A DNA stretch of 64,000 nucleotides from Zhengitettix transpicula (GCA_037074705.1 CM073590.1:90016947-90080946), one strand, 5' to 3'. Positions 11,640-23,440 are shown, numbered from the stretch's first letter. Notes: generated by a model not told the origin, from the letters alone. Numbers and translations are program-made.

Positions 11640-13400
11640 ACCGTACCACTAACATTATATTTATCAATATCGAAAAAAACTATAAAAGAATGCGACTTTG
11701 TTAATTCTACAGCAGGAAACCATACGAAACTACTGAAAGGGTACTTGTGCAAAAACAAAACAAAAGTGATTTGTGGTATTGGCGGTGCGAGAAGTGGAAA
11801 TCTCTTGGGTGCGGTGGTTATGGGAGAACAGTGGACCGTGACGAAAAACGCTGGTTGCACTCCTCTACACAGCACAATCACACACGCCTGAAGCGACGAG
11901 AAGAATGTGAGCGAAGCAGTCAGCAACAGATAGGGGAAAAAACCCATACAAATAATATGGAATGAAGTAGTAGTCATTCCCTCCGAATCAAAACCATCCA
12001 TGACAAATAATAATTATGTGCCGACTGCCAGGATGACCTTCAACCTGTTTTCATCTTAACTGATTTTGAACAAGCAGCCATCGACAGCGCTGCACACACA
12101 ATAACCATTTGGGCCAGTCGACATGCGTTTGCAGTAGGTATAGTCTTCCCATGTATCATTTAATCCCTCTTGCGCTTCTGGAGCCGCAGGACATCACTCT
12201 CTTATCAACTTCAAATAATTTTATTATAGGAAGAACTGGTAGTCGTCTTGTTTCTTGAAGAAACATATGGCCAACGGAAACATTCCACCCGAAAACATCG
12301 CAATGGTCAGTATACCTGAAGGTTTTACCGTTTAATTTCCCCTTTCTCGTTGTTTGATGCTAATCTGGGTTCTACGAATCGCCGACAAGAACAGTAGGAG
12401 TTTTCAGGAGGGATGTTCTCTCGCAGGAAGAACCTTTTAGGAGAGATACGAAGGGGCTACCTTTGGGTATGCCTTTTCCTCTCCGTTTTTGAACTAAGGT
12501 TCCCACAAGTGTATGTTCCGGGGTCACAGACCTTGGGAATACGGTAAGAGTTGTCCGCTATTCCCATTGGAATACTCGGCCAGCTGCCTCCTAAACTGGT
12601 CGAGGCACGGAGAAGGGAATGCTGCGTCCCCACAGCAAACTCCTCTCCCGCTATCTGAAGGGCGTGGGACAAGTACCCAATGCCCGACCTACCCGATGCA
12701 GGTTTTTCTAGGGTTTTCCCTGCATTTCTTTAGGCGAATGTCGGGCAGGATTCTTAAAATATAGCCCGGGGGCTCTAGTTAACCCTTGGCTACCTTCCTC
12801 TACCCTTCCGCATCCGCCCTTTCAAATCCCTTCCTATGCTATTAAAGGGGAGTTGCCCAACGTGGATTACCTTCATGTAGCCTGTTGCCCTAAAAAAAAG
12901 TAGGAGTTTTCAGTGAGTGCTCGTCGAGGAGTCAGTCGGGTTGATTACGGACCTGTTCTTCCTTTCTCACTCTCTTATCATTTTACTATCCCTGTCCTGT
13001 CTTCTATTCATATAGGGTAATTTTGAGTTGAACTTATTAATGAGGGTAGGTGTTTTATGAAAAGAGACAATTGTTAAATTAAATTTGTTGTTCCTTTTGT
13101 ACCAAACTGATGCTCGACTCATGCACTGACGACAAATTAATTGTCAGTTGCGCTTAGTTTATAATTTTTGCCTTTACAGCGAGTACCTGTTTAGCTGTTT
13201 TGAAAGGTGCATTGTTCAAACGCACCCAAACGTCCGTTAATCATTTAGATGAACTCCCTCGTACCCAGAACATCGTTGAGGCGAGACACAGATGGCTCAA
13301 AAGTATAATTTAAAGACCTCAATTAGATGTGTCTTGTATTTTTACCAAAAAAAAGGGAACTCAAGAAAGAACAGATAAGGGAGTCGCAAATAACGGAAGA
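11640..13400 (+). pseudogene. FLYWCH zinc-finger / MULE transposase remnant, split by repeat A
   Basis: Reading frames shift but the order is that of insect Mutator-like (MULE) transposases. An N-terminal FLYWCH finger comes first: STAGNHTKLLKGYL in one frame, then LWYWRCEKW..GCGGYGRTV..HSSTQHNHT in the next (about 11700-11885). A MULE core segment follows, ILTDFEQAAIDSA (about 12050-12090), which holds the conserved D-x-E-x-A of the transposase domain. A piece LEETYMANGNIPPENI (about 12255-12295) may correspond to the late EETY region. A degenerate tail with TQHPN-like and LDELPRTQNIVEAR stretches lies at about 13210-13290. Repeat A (12400-12900) is inserted between the last two. Several frameshifts and stops make it inactive. 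Confidence 0.65.
12400..12905 (+). repeat. Dispersed repeat A, copy 2 (near full length)
   Basis: One of the most complete A copies. It runs from a GGGATGTTCTCTCGCAGG-like start through GAACTAAGGTTCCCACAAG, CGGGGTCACAGACCTTGGG, CTGGTCGAGGCACGG and CTAGTTAACCCTTGGC to GTAGCCTGTTGCCC plus an A-rich end. The A tail suggests copying through RNA. Its antisense strand keeps an open frame containing GGSWPSIPMGIADNSYRIP, also open in copy 3. The copy sits inside the MULE remnant and so is younger than it. Confidence 0.85.
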
Positions 13401-13990
13401 AATCATCAGAGAAGGCCTTAAAATGCCTCCAAAGAATTTATACCACGACGGAGAAAGTCGCATATTGGCTGATCGACCAAACAGAATTTAACACAACTTG
13501 AAACTTGAGTACTTCAGGTATAAAAAGAAAATTGGGTTGATACATTAATTCTTAATACTTAAATGAATATATCTATTAAACCTCTTTTAACTACTCGAAT
13601 ATCAATTTATCTATTTTTCACGCGATACCTTCCCTTGTTTATTGCTCTGAGTTACAAACATCATCCAATTGAGAAATCATGATTGGAACTTGATAGCATG
13701 CGATACTACGAATTTAAAAATGCAAAAATGCTTAGCTCACTGTTTAACCAAATTTAGTTTGTCAGTGTACATACACATGTAGACTCTCATTCACTAGCTT
13801 TGAAATAGATTTTCCCAGATGTAGACCACAGTTTTCTTACAGTTCGTGACGTACGATTACACAAGCCTACGATGGTTGTGTTTTTTAAGTTTTGATAATT
13901 GATTGAAATGTATTATTTGAGCTGAATCCGAATTTTTTCGATGACTTCAAGATTTTTAAAAAATTTGTTAAAAGTCAAAATATATAATAG
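13401..13990. other. Unassigned AT-rich sequence
   Basis: Nothing was recognised between the MULE tail and the next remnant. Confidence 0.5.
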
Positions 13991-13991
13991 C

Positions 13992-14440
13992 CTAACTTGA
14001 TATGCAGAGGTGGAAGGAGAACTTTATTCGGATCTGTGACATCACTGTTTGGGAAACATTTTTGGTTCCAGGTTTTAATGAAGCTCTTATTGTCGAATCA
14101 TTCTTTATCCAATGAATCGCTCTGTTTCTGCTGCCCCGTTGGCACAAAAAACAAGGAAAGTTTGCGTACCTTCCTTGCTGCCCTAGTATTACTGATATTA
14201 TTTTCAGATCCACATATGATCATGGTCAGCCTTTCTATTTTTACGGAGAACGAATTCCAAATTTTCGTAACTCTCTTTAAAATGGACAGAATGAGCAATG
14301 GGTATTGACGAATACCTATTCTCATTATGAAGAAAGACAGCTTTAAGAGTTCTTTTGGACAAATCCATGAACCCTCTCCAATTGGTATGTTCCATACGTA
14401 GTATTAATTTTGATGATTTTTCGCTTAATATTCTCCGAAA
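13992..14440 (-). pseudogene. Remnant of a multicopy uncharacterised protein family (F-L-C-x-x-x-S-R type)
   Basis: Two minus-strand frames join end to end near 14210. The first holds WRGFMDLSKRTLKAVFLHN and IPIAHSVHFKESYENLEFVL. The second holds DLKIISVILGQQGRYANFPCF followed by LCQRGSR, then ASLKPGTKNV. From memory, proteins with WR.F.DSS.RS.K.VLLHNGN and GQQ.GYTKYPCFLC.WDSR occur in many copies in arthropod and cnidarian genomes and are probably carried by a mobile element. I cannot name the element class. A frameshift near 14210 makes this copy a pseudogene. Confidence 0.5.
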
Positions 14441-15230
14441 ACCATTGAATTTCAGAAATATATAATGTAGAATGTAATTTATTCGTAGTTTATGATATTC
14501 CATTTATCAAATTAGCAACTTTACCTTTAAAGATGGATTTAGTTCTCTATTATGTGCATAAATAGTTTATGAATACATTCCACATCCAGGAGTGAAACAT
14601 AATTTACTCGACTTTCATAATTTTAAAACGAAAAGTTTTGCTTTTCAAAGATTATATCACATGTAAAAGTTGAATCACTCGTACAAAGCTCACTCCAAAA
14701 TTTTACTTCAACTAATCTACGAAATACTTGAACTAGAAAAAGAAATTCTCTTAATAGTAAACTAGATGTGCTGAATAGATAATACATTTAATCAAGGCAT
14801 ATTTTGAGGTAAAAAATGAATTTTGAGTTATGTTTCACACGTTATTTAAAAAACTCAAAATCACTCAGGAAGATGAAACGAAATACACCCTTCACAGAAA
14901 TTTATGACGGTCGAATATTTTGAATTCAAGTCCTAGTAATGTAACTGTGGAAAATTCAGGTACTAGTATATCAAAGTCGAAACCACAACGCAAAAGTCCA
15001 AGACCAGCTCAAATTTGGTGTCGTTGGCTACATTAATATGTCGATAAATAGGTAACCACTTAGGCGCAATGCGTAACAAAATGAAATTTGGTCAATAATC
15101 CAGTGGCATTTAAGTCAGAAATAATGTGAATTAAACCTTGGATAATGTGCCTTGTGGTTGAATAATTACAGGTTTTTCTGGGAATACACAAAAAAATAAC
15201 ACAAATGATTCTTGTTTTTTGCAACAACAA
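14441..15230. other. Unassigned AT-rich sequence
   Basis: No gene or repeat was recognised. Confidence 0.5.
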
Positions 15231-15417
15231 AAAGTTGGACTAACCGTGAAAACACTCGAGTCTATTCGGCTCGCGGAATGAAGAAAAAGGGGCGGAAAGG
15301 GGTTTGGGAGGGCGCGACGAAGAGCAAGCAATTTGTTTCCGGAGGCCAGGTGAGATAAAGCGTGCCGTGGAACTAGAGCTGCCAGAGTAAATTAGAAGAA
15401 CGCCGGCGCCCTGCGTC

Positions 15418-15603
15418 ATGTTGCAATTTATGTTGGCGAGCTTGTTGCTCGTGAAGGGAGCGAGCTGTTTTGGCTCCCCCACTCAAGCAATGCTGGAAGA
15501 CCTGGATGCTTGCCAGGAACATCTCGTCAGATGCTTGACAACGAGGTCTACTACCAACATATTTATGCATACGAACTCCCATATGTATGCGAAACATGTA
15601 TAA
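15418..15603 (+). CDS. Candidate first exon of a secreted peptide
   Basis: An ATG with purine at -3 opens 61 codons. Residues 1-17 (MLQFMLASLLLVKGASC) look like a signal peptide, with a plausible cleavage around A-S-C-F-G. The following residues (SPTQAMLEDLDACQEHLVRC) hold two cysteines. The frame may leave coding sequence at a donor-like GAG/GT around 15548, so the C-terminal part shown may be intron. The upstream 170 bases are GC-rich, unlike the surroundings, and contain a good donor-like CCAG/GTGAGA at about 15350. This could be a promoter and 5' exon. I do not recognise the protein. It could be a chance frame. Confidence 0.33.
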   Translation: MLQFMLASLLLVKGASCFGSPTQAMLEDLDACQEHLVRCLTTRSTTNIFMHTNSHMYAKHV

Positions 15604-16249
15604 TGTTTTATAAATTTGTGACGGGATGTTCACTTTCGTTGATGGCCGTACTATTTTTTAAATAATTAAAAACAAATTAAAGATTCATAAAAAATGTGAG
15701 AGTAAATTAGCAATATAATCGTTAACGGCTGTGTCCGAGATCGAACACAAGAAAGCAGCAATGAATTAGACCTACAAACATTTTATCAATTACTTCCTGA
15801 TCTTTTGTTAGTCTTTCCTAGGAATGTAGAGACGAACAGGTACCTTTTGACAGAGTGAAATAAGTACACCTAAACTTGTAGGAACAGTTCTCATTCCTAA
15901 GTTTCTTCCTAGGAGTTTATTCTGTCGGGACATCCCTTAATTATTTTTTTCCAAATAATCAATCTGGAAACCTCTGACATGTATACACGAAAATTGAGTT
16001 AATGAGAAAATGATAAATTATTTGTTTTCAAATACTTAATGTAAATTGCAGACTCCAACTTTGCGTGTCGGTGTTTCTCCTTAAGTGGCTGTAGTTGGAA
16101 TTGTTGATCCAGTTGCGTGCTTGTCTGCTATTCCAAGTCGTCTTTTCTGATTTCTTCAGAGATATAAGTAAGACTCAGTTAAGATGCAAATCACTATCAT
16201 TTAAGGTGCAATTGTTTAGCAAACACTGAAAGAATTTTTTTATTTTTTT
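15604..16249. other. Unassigned AT-rich sequence
   Basis: No partner exon for the candidate at 15.4 kb was identified here. No known repeat was seen. Confidence 0.45.
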
Positions 16250-16795
16250 ATTTTTTTTAGGGCAACAGGTTACATGAGGGTAATCCACATGGTGGCAACT
16301 CCCCTTTAATAGCATAGGAAGAGATTTGAAAGGGGGGATGCGGAAGGGTAGAGGAAGGTAGCCAAGGGTTAACTAGGGTCCCCGGGCTATATTTTAAGGA
16401 TCCTACCCGGCATTCGCCTAAAGAAATGCAGGAAAAACCCTAGAAAAACCTGCATCAGGTAGATCGGGCATTGGGTACTTGTCCCACGCCCTTCCGATAG
16501 CGAGAGAGGAGTTTGCTGTGGGGTCGCAGCTTTCCCCTCGCCATGCCTTGGCCAGTTTAGGAGGCAGCTGGCCGACTATTCCAATGGGAATAGCAGAAAA
16601 CTCTTACCGTATTCCCAAGGTCTGTGACCCCGGAACATACACTTGTGGGAACCTTAGTTCAAAAACGGAGAGGAAAAGACATCCCCAAAGTTAGCCCATT
16701 CGTATCTCTCCTAAAAGGTTGGGCCTGCGAGTGAACATCCCTCGCAGGTATTGACTGCGAGAGAGTAGCCCTCGAACAGGTTCTATCACACTGAA
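16250..16795 (-). repeat. Dispersed repeat A, copy 3 (inverted, near full length)
   Basis: Minus-strand counterpart of copy 2. It begins on the plus strand with a T-rich stretch and AGGGCAACAGGTTAC (the 3' tail) and ends with ACATCCCTCGCAGG (the 5' side). The plus strand keeps a 71-codon open frame with GGSWPTIPMGIAENSYRIP, close to the antisense frame of copy 2. Confidence 0.87.
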
Positions 16796-16799
16796 ATAA

Positions 16800-18010
16800 A
16801 TTATTATCACTCTCTATATAAGAATGAATGTCGGTCTGTATGTATGAATGTGTGGCCCTTATGCGCTCCTAAACATTTTATCTGATTGAGACGAAACGAA
16901 GGTTTCTGTCGGTTTTTCGAAGCGTTAGGAAACTCCCAAGGGGTGAACGGGGCTGAAATTTTAAAAAATGCTAAAACGGCACACAATAGCGACAATTAAT
17001 TACTTTTCGAAGTCTATGTGATTAATACTATCTATACAGATGTATTTAGTGCACAATTTCAAGCTCTTAAAGCACCAATAAGGGAGGAGGTGGAGGGGAG
17101 TTACATAACAAAACGCGAAACAACTGAGATTGGTGTCAAATCCAGGGTTATAGAAGTCAATGAGTTTAATTCTGTCACTCACGACATCAGTTAAGTTGTA
17201 GTTCACTCATACGTGTGGGGATGGGGGAGAATGTTGGTGAAATGCCGTTACACAAAAGTAAGGAGTAAAGAATGAAGAACTGAGTTTAATATGGACATTT
17301 ACGATATTGATTAATGTGTAGCTCAGCCGCTAAGTAGGTGAAAAAATTTTAGGTTTACAATCTTAAATGTATAGACTAATCTTTACCAAACTTTATACAG
17401 ATGTTACTTACGACACTGTGGACGTAAGACACACCTTCTGCCTCTAGGGGTGGGGTGGAGCTGGTTGAATGTACAAAAATTCCCAAAAAGGCTATTATTA
17501 ACGTCGAATAAAACGTTTTAAATTTCGCTTAATTTTATAGTGATGTCCTACAATTTTTAAGTGTCTAATTTCAACTCGAAAAGGCAAGGGACGGAAGCAC
17601 ACTTATCGTATGGGTGGTGGTGAAAAGGTTTTATATATAAAGTAATCCAAATAGGTCGATATTAGTATCGATTCCGGGGTTATAGGAGTCTCGCATTAAC
17701 CATTGCAGTTATTGAAATTTTATGTTAAAATTCGTGGAGGTGGAAAAAAATTACCCGAAGTAGCTTTGACGTTCTTTAGTTACAGGGAAAATTTTTAATT
17801 TTCTTAATGTACCGGCTATAATTTGGTCTCTATTTTTTTAAAGGTGTGTATTTCTTTATTCCTCTTAGGTAGTGGGAGTAGTTTTAGACATTTTTTAGTT
17901 AGAGATTATTTTTTACTGTTTAAATTCTTAGTTATTTTTAGACACTTTTATTTTATGTAGTAGGAGAGTTTCCGAATAACGTCAGTCATCGTTATGGTTT
18001 ATTTGGAGTT
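16800..18010 (-). repeat. Dispersed repeat B, copy 2 (inverted, decayed)
   Basis: On the minus strand the segment CGCTATTGTGTGCCGTTTTAG and TTCACCCCTTGGGAGTTTCC (16810-17000) parallels the 61.85-61.97 kb copy. Further up, several GGGGTGG-type blocks (17080, 17220, 17445, 17610, 17735) recur about every 100-200 bp, as in the other B copies. Confidence 0.55.
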
Positions 18011-18411
18011 AGATGCCGAGGTGTTAGGTCGGGTGGGGAATGTAAATAGGTAAATGTTCCAAAGACTGGCGTTATTGATGCTTGTTAAATGAAATGTTTA
18101 CCAAGAGGTTAGTTTGGAAGTAATTCCTTCTCCGGGATAATTTAGATAAATAGCAGGCAACACCCGACAATTAGTAATTTATATAAATGGTAATGTGTTT
18201 GTCGCTTCCTTATTGGTCGACATAAACGTGGCACCAATAAGACAAAATCGATATTATTTTCATTTCATTCAATTTATTTCAAATGTAAATTGTTTTTATA
18301 ATATATCACTATGAGAATGCTTTTTGTAAAGATAATTAATTTCCTCCCTGTAACAGTCACTCACATGTGTTCATTCTACTATTCAGATCATACACACCTG
18401 TTTGTTATTAT
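18011..18411. other. Unassigned AT-rich sequence
   Basis: Nothing was recognised. Confidence 0.5.
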
Positions 18412-18498
<87 letters not shown>

Positions 18499-18500
18499 TT
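18412..18500. repeat. Compound microsatellite (CT)n then (AT)n
   Basis: About 45 bp of CT pass into about 44 bp of AT with one interruption. Confidence 0.98.
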
Positions 18501-21090
18501 CACTTTCTTTGTAATATAAACTGTTTAACAGATTAATATGACTTAGTAATGCCCAAAGCATTGTGACTATTACAATGAAGCAAAATAAATACTTTTACAA
18601 AACAGACTTAAAAATAAAATCGATTCAACGAAAATATACTAATTTCTTCCGTCTAGTAAAATAACCGGAAAATATATTTTATTTTAATGTAATTAGATAT
18701 TAGCAAAGGTTGAGAGCTTGGCAAGTTGGAATTTGGCCAGGCGCCGCCGTGGCGGATAATCTATCCGGTCAGGACTTAGACACGTAGGATGTTGACCCTC
18801 GGAAGTTACCTGGAGTCTCATCAAAAACCCCAAAATTTAAATTAACATGTGACTGACTGAACTAATCACATTTCTTGGTTCAGGAAAGATCGATACAAAA
18901 ATGATTGATATTTTACATCCAGCGAAGGGGTTGTAAAGAAAGTGCAGAGAGACTCCTAGACGAACCGTCGCCAGGGACGGACGTACAGCCCCAAACTTGC
19001 ATTTTTCCAGAGGACTCGGAGAGAACGAGGGTGCCACATGATCACGGCCAGAGATCAACGCGAGTTAACTGCCAAGTGTCTCAATCCTTGACGCGCCTGG
19101 GGCAATTACCGTAAACCATGGTTTAACTTGGGATTAAGGGATCCGATTGTTTTGCCCGGCTAACTGAACACGAATAATTTGTATTTATTTTATTTTATTT
19201 TTCTCATGTTCAGTTAAATGATTAATAAATTCTGGAAAATATCCCTTTACTTTATCATTTAATAAGCCCACCACTACAGGTTTTTGTCAGTTGCGTTTTC
19301 TATAACTCACTTATTGGTGGTGGTGTAGGCTTTTATTCAAGATGTGGAAATGCGTTAACTTAATATACCCGGCTATAATTCATGTGACGGTTATTTGTCT
19401 TATGAGAGTTTAAAATGTGGTAGGATGTGGTAGGTGATAGTAATTATATGCGTATGGTTGAATAAGCTGTCAGAATCCAAATTGATGATTTTTAATATAT
19501 TTTTATGCGGAAATTTTTTCGTCTAGTTTTTAATATTTCTTCGTGGATTTCGCACATGTTGCACTTTAACAAAATTGGTATTTGAGAAGATAAAATCTGT
19601 TTTCCTGTACAGTATACTTGGAGAATGGAAAGATAGGTCACGTCGGCATAATTATCATGACTACCTTTAAAAATAAAAACTTTTGCAGAAAAAATTATTG
19701 TTGTTGATTATATACAGAGAAGAAAAAGATTCCCAATCATTTTTCTTCAGAAAAAAATAAAACACATGATCGTTCGTTTTACAAGCAACAACTTTTAATA
19801 ATAATAAGACGAATACGTCACATAGGAACACTGATACAGTGGTGTTATCTCTACACACCGAAAAACAAATAACTCACGATCCACTGTTGAAAACAAAAAA
19901 CAATCAATATTTATATAAATAATCTTTTTAGAAAAAAGGTTTATGTAGTGTTCTTATACTGAACAAATTTTTATATTGGTTTTAAAGCGAAATTTTATTT
20001 TTAAATTAACTCTCTTAATTGTATAATATTAGACCTATCTATAATTTAGTTATTGAACGATAATAATATTAAAGGAATGTTAAATGCGAAAATTTTAAAG
20101 TATAAAAGTACGAATTTTATATTTTTATCTGTCTAACATTTTAGACACCAAATATAACTTTTATCATTAACGAACAATAATGGTATCTTACTTTTAATCC
20201 AGAACCGCTTCTTGAACAACGAAATAAAATTGAGTGACGGATTCCTTTGCAGCCCTTAGTCGGAATAATTAACAGTAAAGTGAAAGTACGCGCAGCAATA
20301 AAGAAGTTAACTTTCCTCTCAATAATAATGGAAAGTGCTCCATCATGTCAAATCGATACAAAACTTCTTAATACAAAGGATATAAAAGATAACAGAAAAG
20401 AACGGAAGTCGTATTGTAATTTACAGAGAACCAGGGACAGGAGAGAAATGCAAATTAACCCTCTATAATCTCCTGACGGGTGACACTAAAACAAATTCTT
20501 GCAGCCAGTTTCTGAATTATATATATTCGAAATACTGTTCTTTGATGTAAGTTGTACTGTGTATAAAATGTACTATGGGACCCATTTATTTAAATAATGC
20601 AATACTTACCAGCATCATTAGCGGCTTTTTCACTTTAATTATAGATTGGCATCTCATTTTTCTACACATGTAAATTTGTATTTTATTTCAGATGAGATTG
20701 TACTGGTTTTATTAGTATTTTTATTCTTAAAAATTATCCATCATTTTATTTCAAATGTATGATGATTCGATGATCCTAAAGTAAATATTACACGTACAAT
20801 TCGTTTCAGATGGTAATTCGGATACTGGATACTGATGGAACTAATTACCTGATGTTGCTGGATCTTATATTTAGTGTCATGTTTTCTATTTAAATAAAGT
20901 CAATCCTGAGTTCATAAGCTTGCGATTCCACAATGAACTGCCTAAATTGAAAGGCGTAATTATATATAACACTTCGTTATATTGAATTTCATCGCAACTC
21001 AGAAATTGTGTTTTGATTGTTAACTAGATGAATAAATGAAAAAAATTACGTCTGATAGTAAATTAATTATAAGAAAGATAGCCAAATACA
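18501..21090. other. Unassigned AT-rich sequence with a GC-richer block
   Basis: The block 18715-19165 is GC-richer (with CAGGCGCCGCCGTGGCGG) and has open frames of about 70 codons on both strands, but no family was recognised. It may be the 3' end of an unrecognised retroelement. The rest is featureless AT-rich DNA. Confidence 0.45.
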
Positions 21091-21185
21091 GATAAAATAA
21101 GTGATAATATAAATATCACACAACTTTTATCTCTCTCAACAACTCGCCAGTTGACAAAATTGAAAAACTTTTGCGTTCTTCCAAA
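21091..21185 (-). repeat. Penelope-like 3' tail remnant (copy P6)
   Basis: On the minus strand, GTTGTGTGATATTTATATTAT followed by CACTTATTTTAT matches the end of the 54.7 kb tail. The hammerhead-like core is lost. Confidence 0.5.
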
Positions 21186-21859
21186 TTACACTCTTTATAT
21201 TTTCTTTATTTCATGGGACATAATTTTTGTACTTGTTCATTCATTATCTTTAATCACAGAAGTGAAAAACTTCGCTAAAATTATTTAAACAATTTGAATA
21301 CTAAATCGTTTACCACCACGACTCGAGACCAAACGAACATTATTGCGTAATATCAACTCCAGAGCCGTCACACGAGTATGCGGTCCTACAACAATATTGA
21401 GGAATTCTCAATATATTATAAAACTTTGAAATCACGCAATATTCTGAAATCCCGTGATATTGCGCAATATATCGCTCTATCACGGTCAATATTATTGTAC
21501 AACATGTAAGGGGCTTTTAAAGGATGAAGGTGAAAACTCCGTAACATCAGTAATCATTCATAACCTTTTCCACACTTGTGAATAAATAATTGGATTTATT
21601 ATATTTGGTACAATTTATTACATTTCGTTCTTTTACAAATCCTCCTACTGTCACAAGATATTGTATGATTGAAGCAGTAAAACAGGGACCGATGATTTAG
21701 AAAAGTAAGATCCTTTACTTAATCACAACCCCAGCAATTTCAATGGACATTATCCCTGAAATGGGAGAGCAGGTTACACTATAAAACTAAGCGAACTCCC
21801 AAACTTTGAATTAAACAACAATCTTGAGTCTTTTGCTTAAATTATTTCTCACACCAACT
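21186..21859. other. Unassigned AT-rich sequence
   Basis: The interval 21380-21490 repeats the word CAATAT many times on both strands in a loosely palindromic way. Nothing else was seen. Confidence 0.4.
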
Positions 21860-22430
21860 CCATTTTGAAAAGGCTATATTTTATCTTACCGGCAACACTG
21901 CCTGAGTAAAAACGACTCCCGGTATCTTAGTCAAAAATACTTTCGGTAACTTAAGCGAGTCTATAATTCTCGTGATAGTTTTTAATGTCAAAAATAGTTC
22001 CTTAAGAAATTTATTAAAAAAAATAGAAGCTAAGAGAGTTTAAACACACTCGGAATAGAAAAATTATGACCGTAACATAAGAGAGTAAAAATTTCGACCT
22101 GTACCTTAAACGCTGAAGACTCCCGGTACTTTAAGAGAGTGAAAATAATCCCGGTTAAGGAAATTAACAATACTGCTAGTCAAAAAAAAAATACTAGATG
22201 CATTAAGGAGGTCCAAAAAATTTCCTCTTGCTAAAAAGAATCATAAATATTCGCAGAACGTTAAGAGAGTCACAAAAAACTCCGAATTGTCATATAGGAT
22301 ATTTCATAGCTAACCTTCGCCCCCGTTCCAGGGGGCTGAAATTCAATACACCCATTTTTTTAAAATATCAGAAGCATTAAAAATGGTCTCTTTAGACTAT
22401 TAATGTACTCCAAAAAATTTTAAACTGTAT
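21860..22430. repeat. Degenerate short-unit array (CCCGGTACCTTAAGAGAGT type)
   Basis: A unit of about 33-40 bp containing CTCCCGGTA..TTAAGAGAGT..AAAAAT recurs about ten times with heavy divergence, then leads into a GGGGGCTGAAAT segment like repeat B. The same unit recurs at 50.39-50.70 kb, also next to repeat B. Confidence 0.65.
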
Positions 22431-22489
22431 CTTAATGAGTAGTGTTGTCTCCTATATTTTTCTCGTCTTTGTACACTTGACACACGCAC

Positions 22490-23440
22490 CGTGCTCTGCT
22501 TTACTACACTACACTTTACACAATATCAGCTCGTTTTCCTTTTTTCAATCTTCTGGTAGGGTTTTGTCGGACCACTGGATTGATGAGGAGGTGTTTACCA
22601 GCAGAACATTTTCTTTTTCTTTTATGGTTGGAATCCGGAGATCCCTATGGAGATCTTTGTTTAGGATAGACCCGGTAGCATTCACGATGTTTCTTAACTC
22701 TTTATACTGAAATGTTTGTATGCACTTAATGTTTGTGTCACAGGCAAAGCCTCAAAACTGAATACCGTATAGCCACATTGATTTCAATATTCGAATGTAA
22801 ATCAGTAGTTTGTTGGAAATTGAAAGTTTTAAGTTTCTTTCAAGTAGCCAATAGTATTGTCTATATTTTATGCTTAATTCAGAATTTTTTCTTAACATGC
22901 TCTTTCCACCTAAGTTTTATACTTGGCGTTGTTCTCATAGGGCACAATAGTTCCATTTATATTTAGTGACGATAAGTTTTTTGATTGTTTGTTTGTGAAT
23001 ACTATAAGTGTAGATTTCTGCTCGTTTAGTCTCATCCGCCATTGTTTAGTCCAGTCACATTTTGAGTACCTGGCTTGTAGTCTTCTAGTTGAAAGGTTTT
23101 CGTCTTTCCCTACTGCAAGTAACGCGGTGTCATCTCCATCTATAGCTACCTCAGTTCCTTCCAATTTTGGTATATTGCCAGTGTATAACAAGTAGAGGAT
23201 AGGACCCAACAGGCTACCTTGGGACACTCCGACTCTTACCTCGTTCAAATCAGAATATTCATCTTGTTTAATTCTGAATATTTTGTCGGTGATGTATGAT
23301 GTTACTATCTCTACATATTGCTTTGGCAGCATTTTGTTTACTTTATGTATCAATTTTTCATGCCATACTTTGTCGAAGGCTAGCGAAGCATCTAAAAAGA
23401 CTGCTGAGGAGACTTGTGTTTCTTCCAGTGCACGTTAAAT
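22490..23440 (-). pseudogene. Jockey-clade LINE ORF2 fragment (RT fingers/palm to C-terminus)
   Basis: The minus strand reads FLDASLAFDKVWHEKL (about 23350-23400) and then, in the 147-codon frame 22910-23353, VGVSQGSLLGPILYLLYT, a catalytic block IDGDDTALLAVG (normally F-A-D-D-T-A), DWTKQWRMRLNEQKS and NINGTIVPYENNAKY. In other frames it continues with LRWKEHVKKK, ILKSMWLYGIQF, FQYKELRNIVNA and HRDLRIPTI. This is the RT and post-RT region of Jockey-type elements. One catalytic Asp is retained but FADD is altered, and frameshifts interrupt the C-terminal half. ORF1, the endonuclease and both ends are missing. Confidence 0.87.

Noticed and set aside
11594..12001. 135-codon minus-strand frame
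   Set aside because: It lies antisense to the FLYWCH/MULE remnant, whose plus-strand frames carry recognisable motifs.
12457..12672. Protein-coding gene in repeat A
   Set aside because: The frame recurs in other copies of a dispersed A-tailed repeat. It is noted as a finding but not called as a gene.
18311..18514. Ser-Leu/Ile-Tyr repeat frame
   Set aside because: It is made by the CT and AT microsatellite.
21380..21490. CRISPR-like or satellite array from recurring CAATAT words
   Set aside because: Spacing is irregular and words are short. It is a loosely palindromic AT-rich stretch in a eukaryotic context.
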